Below are positions 57,933 through 64,000 of a stretch of 64,000 nucleotides of DNA, piece by piece. The notes under the pieces were generated by a model. That model had not been told where the DNA came from. It did no database searches and worked only from the letters and a program-made list of their open reading frames with translations. Made by a program: the position numbers and the translations under genes. Source of the stretch: Sulfuritalea sp. (lineage in GTDB: Bacteria; Pseudomonadota; Gammaproteobacteria; Burkholderiales; Rhodocyclaceae). The stretch is from contig JADYZH010000075.1 of the NCBI GenBank assembly GCA_020853215.1, positions 34,078 to 98,077 on the forward strand. Direction: 5' to 3'. The first letter of the stretch is position 1. Every line of letters begins with the position of its first letter.

Positions 57933-59312
57933 TCAGTTGTTGTTCGAGGTGCCGGGCAGGCTGGCAAGTTGCTGTGTAAGGAATTGACTGGTTTTGTTCA
58001 TGCCGGCGATCAAGCCATCGAGCGCCGTAAACTGGGCCCGATAGCGGGCTTCGATTTTTGTCAGGCGCAGCGCGAGAGCTTCACGGCGTTTGCCGATATC
58101 CTTGATTGAATTCGAGATACCATCGGTACGGCTGGCGAGCAGGCCCGAGCTGCCGATGATGGATTCCATTGCTTCGTTGAAGCGCAGGGCGATACCTTGG
58201 TTGCCGGCCGTGGTCGATGAAAACAATGCGGTGACATCCTTGGTCGGATCGGCCAGCACCGCCGCAAGTTTGGTGCCATTGACCAGCAGTGTGCCGTCTT
58301 TTTGCAAGGCAATGCCGATGCTGGAAAGTGTCTCGACTCCGCCACCAACACCGCTGACGGTGCTTTGCGCCAGCATACGCAACTGCGAACCGACACTCCG
58401 CGCCATGCTGTCGCCGGTGAGCACGGAGGCGACTTTGGTGGCCGCGTTGTAAGCCGACGCAGTCTGCAGCTGCTTGACGGTATCGTTATAGGCTTTGACG
58501 AAGGCATTGATCGCCGTCGTGGTCCCCCCGGTGTTGTTGCTGACCGTGATGTTGCTCGACCCCACTTTGGCCAGATTCAGCGTCAAACCTGCAACCACAT
58601 CGCTGACGGTATTGCTGGAACGGGTGAGGGCAAAACCATTGACGCTGAATCCGGCATCGTCGGCAGGCTGGGTCGCCACCAGTACCGAGGAATCCAGCCC
58701 TGCCAGCGCATGGGTGCCGCCGCTACCGGAATCGGTGGCCGTCACGGAGATCGCGCCTGACGTGCCGAGAGTCTTCGAGGTCAGCAACAACCGATTGGTG
58801 CTGCCATCATTGATGATGGCAGCAGTGACGCCGGCATTGGCATCGTTGATGGCCTGGCGGATGCCGGCCAGCGTATTGTTGTCGGTATCGATGTCGACAT
58901 TCACCGTCGCGCCGGTGCCGACTTTTATCGCCAGAGTCCCGGTATTAAAGGTGTCGGTGGTCGCCGCGTAATCGGTGTTGCTGCGCACCGCGTGGTACTT
59001 TGCCAGTTGAGTGACGACAACAGAATAAACACCCGCCGCCGCCGCAGTATCGGCCGAAGCAGAAAGGACAGTCGCCTCGGACACCGTGGCCGTACGGCTG
59101 GTAAATGTCGCCGCCATGGTCAGCGCCTTGGCGGTTGATTGAACGGACGACAGCGCACCCTTGAGCGAGCCATATGCCGTGAGCTTGGCCTGAAAACCGG
59201 CTTCCCGGGTGTTCAGCGCCTTGGCTGGCGCCTGCTCGATTTCCATCAACTTGGTGACGAGCCCATTGATGTCGAGCCCCGAGCCGATCCCGGGAGTTGA
59301 AAGTCCAGCCAT
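57933..59312 (-). CDS. fliD: flagellar filament cap protein FliD
   Basis: The 459-residue filament cap (HAP2) opens with GIGSGLDINGLVTKLMEIEQ. A flagellin-IN type motif (GIRQAINDANAGVTAAIIND) lies in the middle, and a C-terminal coiled coil is present (LASRTDGISNSIKDIGKRRE). It leads the fliD-fliS-fliT unit. I see no clear sigma-28 promoter in the 92 bases upstream. Confidence 0.97.
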   Translation of the reverse strand: MAGLSTPGIGSGLDINGLVTKLMEIEQAPAKALNTREAGFQAKLTAYGSLKGALSSVQSTAKALTMAATFTSRTATVSEATVLSASADTAAAAGVYSVVVTQLAKYHAVRSNTDYAATTDTFNTGTLAIKVGTGATVNVDIDTDNNTLAGIRQAINDANAGVTAAIINDGSTNRLLLTSKTLGTSGAISVTATDSGSGGTHALAGLDSSVLVATQPADDAGFSVNGFALTRSSNTVSDVVAGLTLNLAKVGSSNITVSNNTGGTTTAINAFVKAYNDTVKQLQTASAYNAATKVASVLTGDSMARSVGSQLRMLAQSTVSGVGGGVETLSSIGIALQKDGTLLVNGTKLAAVLADPTKDVTALFSSTTAGNQGIALRFNEAMESIIGSSGLLASRTDGISNSIKDIGKRREALALRLTKIEARYRAQFTALDGLIAGMNKTSQFLTQQLASLPGTSNNN

Positions 59313-59404
59313 GTCAGTATTCTCCTCTACGACAACTATAACGGAAGCTCGGTCGGAATCTGTAGGCTACCCCTCGGCAAGGGAGGCACGGACGCAACAG
59401 GGTG

Positions 59405-60247
59405 CTAGAACCCGAGCGTGATGCGCGCGTTGGCAAAACGTGCCTCTATCCGCGGAAAATGCTCGCCTAACCGCTCCCAATCGATATCCATGCGAGCGCA
59501 GGACAAATTGGACAATTCGGGCACCCGCGAATCCTCGCTGCCCCCCAGGTCAAGCGCGTGACTCAGTACTTCGGCGATGTGTACCACATCGGCCAGTTCA
59601 TTTTCAGGCTCGTTCTGGTCCGACACATGATGCCCCGCGATCGCGTCTGCCACGGCTTCCGGCAGCTTCCAGAGCCTGGCCAGTTCGCCGCCGACATGCG
59701 CATGATCGACGCCGATAAGCTCGCGTTCAATCGGGACGATGTCAGTATCGCGCGCACCCCTTGCCTGCAACACCCTGGCGTAGGCATCGGGATTGAAGAC
59801 AACCAGCAGCAGCTGGCCGATGTCGTGCAGCAAGCCGGCGGTGTAGGCGGCATTCACGTCAAGCCCGGCGGTGCGCGCCAGGTCTTGTGCGCAAATGGCT
59901 ACCCCCACGCTGTGCAGCCAAAGATGCTGTGCATTGAAGGGCAACACCGACTTGAAGCGATCGATGATTGCCGTGGCCAGGGTGATGTCACGCACGCGGC
60001 TGATACCGAGCAGCAGGATGGCCTGAGGCACCGAATCGACCCGGCCGCCGGCGCCCAGGGCGCCAGCATTGGCCGCCGCCAGGATGTGCCCCACCACCGC
60101 CGGATCGTTGACGATGTGGGTGCTGATCGACTCGACATTGACTTCATCATCACCCAGCATTTCCAGAATCCTGCTCACGATCTGCGGCAACGCAGGCAGC
60201 GCATCCGCGCGAGCCAGAACCTGCTCGATGGTGAACGGCGGACTCAC
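59405..60247 (-). CDS. HDOD-domain signalling protein
   Basis: I start it at GTG 60247 (VSPPFTIEQVLARADALPAL), overlapping the stop of the upstream gene by four bases (GTGA). The longer ORF start lies in that gene's frame. The 280 residues carry an HDOD domain: ALPALPQIVSRILEMLGDDE, NDPAVVGHILAAANAGALG and GLLHDIGQLLLVV. HDOD proteins are non-catalytic or weakly conserved relatives of HD hydrolases, often tied to motility and c-di-GMP signalling. The pairing with the next gene and the site between fliD and flaG suggest a motility role. Confidence 0.87.
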   Translation of the reverse strand: MSPPFTIEQVLARADALPALPQIVSRILEMLGDDEVNVESISTHIVNDPAVVGHILAAANAGALGAGGRVDSVPQAILLLGISRVRDITLATAIIDRFKSVLPFNAQHLWLHSVGVAICAQDLARTAGLDVNAAYTAGLLHDIGQLLLVVFNPDAYARVLQARGARDTDIVPIERELIGVDHAHVGGELARLWKLPEAVADAIAGHHVSDQNEPENELADVVHIAEVLSHALDLGGSEDSRVPELSNLSCARMDIDWERLGEHFPRIEARFANARITLGF

Positions 60248-60681
60248 GAGGCCGCCCGCTGCCGGTAGGCGGCGATCGCCGCGCCCAGATTCCTTCGCGC
60301 CGCGCTGCCATCGCCGCGGAACAGGTGGGCGACACGCGCGGCGGCCGCGGCCACGTCGTGTTCGATCCGAACCGCATCGCGTGATTCCCTCTGCAGCACA
60401 TGGACGCACTCAATCCCGCGCTGGATCAGGCGCCGCAATTGATCGGCGCCAAGCTCCGAGCCAGCCGGCAGCAGCACGGCGCCATCGGCGCGGCGCACCG
60501 ACTGGGCCAGGCGCATGCCTGGAACCAGATTCAGAATGGGAATGCAAACGTCACGCTCGGCCGGCGCCGGCGTGCCGTCGCCCAGGCCCGACAAGGTCAC
60601 TGCCGGATCGGCCGCACTCGGTCCGCTACCGGCGGACGGGCGTTCGTCGCTCTTGCCCGTGAACCTGCTCAAGAATCCCAT
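60244..60681 (-). CDS. small protein resembling the N-terminal domain of HD-GYP proteins
   Basis: The 145-residue product has a low-complexity first third, then PILNLVPGMRLAQSVRRADG, AVLLPAGSELGADQLRRLIQ and GIECVHVLQ. The pattern looks like the beta-rich module found in front of HD-GYP domains. No catalytic residues are seen. It is coupled by a GTGA overlap to the HDOD gene, so the pair may act as a split two-part signalling protein. Repeat copy E lies upstream. Confidence 0.7.
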   Translation of the reverse strand: MGFLSRFTGKSDERPSAGSGPSAADPAVTLSGLGDGTPAPAERDVCIPILNLVPGMRLAQSVRRADGAVLLPAGSELGADQLRRLIQRGIECVHVLQRESRDAVRIEHDVAAAAARVAHLFRGDGSAARRNLGAAIAAYRQRAAS

Positions 60682-60794
60682 TCAAGATCTCCTGGCGTGA
60701 ATCGCCCTGGTGTTCATCCGGTCTCGTCAGCCGCGTCGGCATTCATGGCTTAGAACACGACGACTATCGGATTGTTCCAAAGGAAGCGTGGCGA

Positions 60795-60836
60795 GTCCAT
60801 CCGTGAATGACGCAGCAAACCGGGAAAACTACGTAG
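60795..60836 (+). repeat. dispersed intergenic repeat, copy E (divergent copy, in the 60682-61037 gap)
   Basis: This copy has diverged but keeps ATCCGTGAAT, ACGC, CAAAC and CTACGTAG (60829-60836) in the same ungapped register. The CTACGTAG end points away from the 60681 gene, whose start lies about 115 bases beyond. The gap also contains a CGCCGACTTT motif (60950) and the flaG terminator-like stem; nothing else is seen. Confidence 0.75.
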
Positions 60837-60970
60837 TTTCGCTGACCTGGGTGTCCTTGGGCTGCCCCCCGATCGCAGTGGATTTGAGCCACGAGATTGC
60901 AAATCGACGGATCACCTCTGATGACCGAGAATCGCCGCCGTAGCGCCAGCGCCGACTTTCGGCCCGCACG

Positions 60971-61009
60971 CGCAAATGCCCGCACCGACGTATCGGGCGG
61001 GCATTTGCG
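60971..61009 (-). terminator. strong stem-loop downstream of flaG
   Basis: A perfect 12-base stem (CGCAAATGCCCG with CGGGCATTTGCG) encloses a 15-base loop that can form a further CCGA/TCGG stem. It lies 29 bases beyond the flaG stop on the minus strand. No U-run follows, so the intrinsic-terminator call is moderate. Confidence 0.6.
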
Positions 61010-61037
61010 TTGCTGCGGCCATCCTTGTGGGAAGGCG

Positions 61038-61415
61038 TCAGGCTTTCTGCTTGACCAGTATCCCTTGCAGGCGATCCAGCGAGCGGGCGATCTCCAGCAT
61101 TTCCTGCGAGGGAATCTGCCGGATCAGTTCACCGGATTCCCTGTCGGTGACACGGACAATGGTCTTGCCACTGTTCTCGTCGATGGAGAAATCCAGGCTA
61201 TTGCTGCTGATCGCCTGAATTTGCACCTTGACTTTGGCAACAGCCTCTTCGACATTCGCCCGCTCGGGGACAGCCTGTACCTGGCCGGATTGACCGGGCA
61301 GCGGCTGAATTGTTGCTTCGGGTAGTGGCGGCGGTGCAGCGGTATGCATAGCGCTTCCTTGCGAAGCGCCCGCCGTTGCAGCGAAGCTTGAACTGCTAAC
61401 AGATTGAATGTTCAT
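61038..61415 (-). CDS. flaG: FlaG family protein
   Basis: The 125-residue product has a low-complexity N-terminus, then the FlaG core: NVEEAVAKVKVQIQAISSNS, LDFSIDENSGKTIVRVTD and RESGELIRQIPSQEMLEIAR. FlaG proteins influence filament length. It lies 76 bases downstream of fliC on the same strand and upstream of a stem-loop. Confidence 0.93.
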   Translation of the reverse strand: MNIQSVSSSSFAATAGASQGSAMHTAAPPPLPEATIQPLPGQSGQVQAVPERANVEEAVAKVKVQIQAISSNSLDFSIDENSGKTIVRVTDRESGELIRQIPSQEMLEIARSLDRLQGILVKQKA

Positions 61416-61436
61416 GGAATCTCCTTATTCTGAGAC

Positions 61437-61460
61437 GAGGCGGAACTCGCGTTCCGCCTC
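61437..61460 (-). terminator. perfect hairpin between fliC and flaG
   Basis: The 10-base stem GAGGCGGAAC / GTTCCGCCTC has a 4-base loop and begins 31 bases after the fliC stop. It lacks a U-run. It may reduce readthrough from the very strong fliC promoter into flaG or protect the 3' end of fliC mRNA. Confidence 0.55.
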
Positions 61461-61491
61461 ATGGTTCAGCTTCTCTCAGAACCGGCCTGGA

Positions 61492-63678
61492 TTAGCCGCG
61501 CAGCAGTGTCAGCACCTGGTTTGGCAGCGCATTGGCCTGGGACAACATCGCGATGCCTGCCTGTTGCAGGATCTGATTGCGGGTCAATGCCGCGGTTTCC
61601 GCCGCAAAGTCCGCATCCTGAATCCGGCTGCGTGCGGAGGAGAGGTTCTCCGACGAAGCCGTCAGGCTGGACACCACGCTCGAGAACCGGTTTTGCAGGG
61701 CACCCATGCTGCCGCGGATGGTGGCGACCTGGCTCAGGGCGCCATCGATCAGCGAAATCGCGTTGTTGGCGCCGGCTACCGTGGAGATATCCACTACGTT
61801 GATCGCCGACAGGCCAACGCTTGCACCACTCAAGCCCGCGTCGCTGGTGGACGTTCCACCAATGGAGAAGCTCGTGGCAGAGTTCAGGGTCAAGGTGCCC
61901 TTGGTACTGCTTGCCGTGTAAACACCGCTCACACCCGCAGTAACGGAAGCGATTTCCACGGTTCCCGCAGTACCGGCGGTGACCGGTTCGGTCGGGGCCG
62001 CCACAACGCCGGTGGAGCCGTACAGATTGTTGGTCATGGTCACCGCTCCGGAGGCACGAGAGGTGAATTGCACAGTGCTGTTGCCAGCGGCGAACTGGGC
62101 CGAAAGCGCATCGGCGAAGTTGGTGGCCGTCAGGATATCGTCATCGGTCGCAGCCGTGCCACCGGTGCCTAGTTTGACCTGGACATTACCGCTGGTTGCG
62201 GCACCAGTGGCCGTAGGCAGCGTAAACTCATAAGTGACTCCGCCGACCTTCACCGTATCGCCTACGGCAATTCCAACTCCGGTCGTGGTCTGTGCAAAGG
62301 CGCCCGCGGCGGCCACTGAAGCCGATGCAGACAGTATGCCATCGGCTATCGAAGTGGAGATGACGTTGGCCTTTGCGGTCAGCGTGGTGACACCGACTGC
62401 AGTGCTGGTTCGGGTCACGTTCTTAAGCGTTCCGTCAGAGATGGCAGCGTCGATAGCCGCGGCGACTTCAACGCCTTGGTCGGTGATGGAATCATTGTCA
62501 ACCTTAATCTGACTGGCCTGGTCGGTGATCGCTGCAACGTAGGTAAAGGTCTTGCCGGCGATGGTGATCGTCTGACCGGCAGCGGCGGTTGCGGTGGCAG
62601 TATGCGTACCGACCTGACGGACGCCATCGGTCGTGCCGCCAAAGGTGAGCGTGTTAACCGCCTTGACTTTGGTTGCGTCCGCCAATTCCAGACCCGTGGC
62701 GTTTTCCACGCGGGTGGCTCCGTCAGCCGTGACGGATGCATTGGTGGTGATATCGATGGTTTTTCCGGTGCTGGAAGTCAGCGTTAGTTGACCCGTACCG
62801 CTGTTGGCTACCGCGGAGACGCCGGTGGCGTTGCTAACCGCATTGATGGCGGCAGCCACATTGGCCCCTTGAGTTGCCACGTTGCTGGAACCGGCTACCG
62901 CACCGATGCTCACGCCGTTGATCACCAGATCGCCGGACTGCAAAGACTGGTTGGCCAGCAATGCGTTGGTGGCGGCAGTGGAACTGCTGACCGTGGTCAA
63001 TGCAGACGCGGTCACGCCGGTGCGGATGGTTGCGCTGTTGATGCTGGCGGCGATCGCCTCGGCCGAGCCCGAGGTCGAGCTACCCACATCGATACCATTG
63101 AGAGTCAATGCCCCTGCAATCAGCGCATTGCCGGAAACAGCGGTCCCCCCACTGGTAATTTGGTAGGAACCAATCGCCGTGGTCTGGGCGTTACCCACGC
63201 TGGCGGTGATGGTCTGGTTGGCGTTGGCGCCGACCTGGAACTGGGCAGCGGTGAAGGTGCCGTCCAGGATGTTCTGACCGTTGAACTGGGCGGTTTGGGA
63301 TACCCGCTGGATTTCGGCCAGCAACTGCGTCACTTCGGCATTCAGCGAAGCGCGATCCGACGAGGTATTGGTCGAGTTGGCGGACTGAACAGCCAGTTCG
63401 CGGATACGTTGCAGGTTGTTGGCCACTTCGGCCAGGCCACCTTCAGCGGTTTGTGCCAGGGAGACGCCGTCGTTGGCGTTGCGTGCCGCTTGGTTCAGGC
63501 CGCGAATCTGCGAGGTCATCCGGTCGGAAATCGCCAGACCTGCCGCGTCGTCCTTGGCGCTGTTGATGCGCAGGCCGGAGGAGAGGCGCTGCAGGGAAGT
63601 CGCCAGGGCGCTTTGCGAACTGTTGAGGTTGCGCTGCGCGTTCAGCGACGAGATATTGGTGTTGATGACTTGTGGCAT
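61492..63678 (-). CDS. fliC: flagellin FliC with very large variable domain
   Basis: The main filament subunit has 728 residues, against about 280-500 in most bacteria. The conserved N-terminal D0/D1 region (MPQVINTNISSLNAQRNLNS, RINSAKDDAAGLAISDRM) and C-terminal D1/D0 (ARSRIQDADFAAETAALTRN, QANALPNQVLTLLRG) are intact. The middle (about 175-640) is Ala/Thr/Val/Gly-rich and repetitive. It holds at least two flagellin-IN type units (LNGIDVGSSTSGSAEAIAAS and INGVSIGAV followed by a second SIN...TGV pattern). A sigma-28 promoter lies upstream. It is the only flagellin in the window. Confidence 0.97.
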   Translation of the reverse strand: MPQVINTNISSLNAQRNLNSSQSALATSLQRLSSGLRINSAKDDAAGLAISDRMTSQIRGLNQAARNANDGVSLAQTAEGGLAEVANNLQRIRELAVQSANSTNTSSDRASLNAEVTQLLAEIQRVSQTAQFNGQNILDGTFTAAQFQVGANANQTITASVGNAQTTAIGSYQITSGGTAVSGNALIAGALTLNGIDVGSSTSGSAEAIAASINSATIRTGVTASALTTVSSSTAATNALLANQSLQSGDLVINGVSIGAVAGSSNVATQGANVAAAINAVSNATGVSAVANSGTGQLTLTSSTGKTIDITTNASVTADGATRVENATGLELADATKVKAVNTLTFGGTTDGVRQVGTHTATATAAAGQTITIAGKTFTYVAAITDQASQIKVDNDSITDQGVEVAAAIDAAISDGTLKNVTRTSTAVGVTTLTAKANVISTSIADGILSASASVAAAGAFAQTTTGVGIAVGDTVKVGGVTYEFTLPTATGAATSGNVQVKLGTGGTAATDDDILTATNFADALSAQFAAGNSTVQFTSRASGAVTMTNNLYGSTGVVAAPTEPVTAGTAGTVEIASVTAGVSGVYTASSTKGTLTLNSATSFSIGGTSTSDAGLSGASVGLSAINVVDISTVAGANNAISLIDGALSQVATIRGSMGALQNRFSSVVSSLTASSENLSSARSRIQDADFAAETAALTRNQILQQAGIAMLSQANALPNQVLTLLRG

Positions 63679-63776
63679 TTTGCTTCTCCTTTCAGAGGGT
63701 TATCTTCGTCGGCCTGCGGCGTTTGCCTTGGCACCGGCTCAGGGTTTTTGGCGATGTCTATTTGTCTACAGGTGCA

Positions 63777-63803
63777 TTTACGGAGCGGGGTCGGGAAACT
63801 TTA
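63777..63803 (-). promoter_or_regulatory. sigma-28 (FliA) promoter of fliC
   Basis: On the minus strand a perfect -35 TAAAGTTT (63796-63803) is followed after 11 bases by TCCGTAAA, which matches GCCGATAA at five of eight positions. The spacing is exact. It lies about 100 bases before the fliC start. Confidence 0.72.
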
Positions 63804-64000
63804 GCGACAAATGGATTAACCCCGACTGGTCGCCGGCGTGACTTGCCTGATGCGTTCTCCCGGATAAGTCCCGCCCCCGAGCATCCGACCATTGACCGGG
63901 ATGTCCGCGCCTTCAACGAAGATCACTATAAGCATCTCGCCGTCGACGGACTGCGCAAATCGCCAAATCCATCGATTCGCATATGCCGATAAGACTCGTA
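63804..64000. other. intergenic region upstream of fliC to the window edge
   Basis: No convincing gene is seen. A GCCGATAA sequence at 63985-63992 equals the sigma-28 -10 consensus, but no TAAA box lies at the correct spacing. It could belong to a promoter for a gene beyond the window. Confidence 0.4.

Noticed and set aside
63985-63992. Consensus sigma-28 -10 GCCGATAA near the right edge
   Set aside because: No TAAA-type -35 box is found at 11 bases' spacing, and no gene follows in the window.
1-64000. CRISPR arrays, insertion sequences, prophage, tRNA or rRNA genes
   Set aside because: No direct-repeat array, transposase or integrase, or RNA-gene signature was seen on either strand.

Overview
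The window is almost entirely a flagellar biogenesis island from a GC-rich Gram-negative bacterium. Gene content points to a betaproteobacterium with a polar-type flagellum, possibly of the Rhodocyclales or a neighbouring order. The reasons are FlhF/FlhG, a FleS/FleR-like two-component pair acting with sigma-54, MotC/MotD-type stator genes beside fliA, and a YlqH-like FlhB C-domain gene next to a second fliK-like gene. The taxonomic call is an inference from gene content; no rRNA or tRNA gene is present. Nearly every structural and export gene is here (flgA-N, fliA, fliC-T, flhA, flhB, flhF, flhG). No cheA/W/R/B/Y/Z, no fleQ and no flhDC was found.

Layout: 1-4.9 kb holds a truncated soluble zinc-binding (CZB) chemoreceptor and a large orphan hybrid kinase. 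5-10.7 kb holds fliG and fliF (minus strand), divergent from fleS-fleR-fliE (plus strand). 11-21.9 kb is an accessory and signalling block: a secreted alpha-carbonic anhydrase with an extra N-terminal domain, a lipoprotein, an HD-GYP phosphodiesterase, a membrane methyltransferase, a diguanylate cyclase, a CHASE hybrid kinase and a secreted coiled-coil protein. 22.3-30.8 kb is fliHIJKLMNOPQR (plus). 30.8-44.4 kb is the rod, hook and junction block on the minus strand (flgB to flgL), with a second hook-like gene between flgF and flgG and a plus-strand EF-hand gene between flgJ and flgK. 44.6-46.2 kb is flgA-flgM-flgN (plus). 46.3-54.5 kb is flhB-flhA-flhF-flhG-fliA-motC-motD (minus). 54.7-63.7 kb is a PilZ brake protein, the FlhB-like and FliK-like pair, fliD-fliS-fliT, an HDOD protein with a small partner, flaG and a very large flagellin (all minus).

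Regulation can be read in part from the DNA. Sigma-54 type promoters (-24/-12) precede fliE, flgK, flgB, fliF and probably the EF-hand gene. Sigma-28 type promoters precede flgM and fliC. A palindrome CGGCAA-N3-TTGCCG lies in three of the sigma-54 promoter regions (fliF/fleS, flgK/EF-hand, flgB/flgA) and is a candidate FleR enhancer. A separate ungapped repeat of about 40 bp occurs five times, only between genes, always with its CTACGTAG end pointing away from the gene it would control (MCP, diguanylate cyclase, fliH operon, fliA, HDOD pair). It looks like a dispersed operator or promoter element that ties signalling genes to flagellar genes. A 10-mer, CGCCGACTTT, is also strongly over-represented and mostly on one strand.
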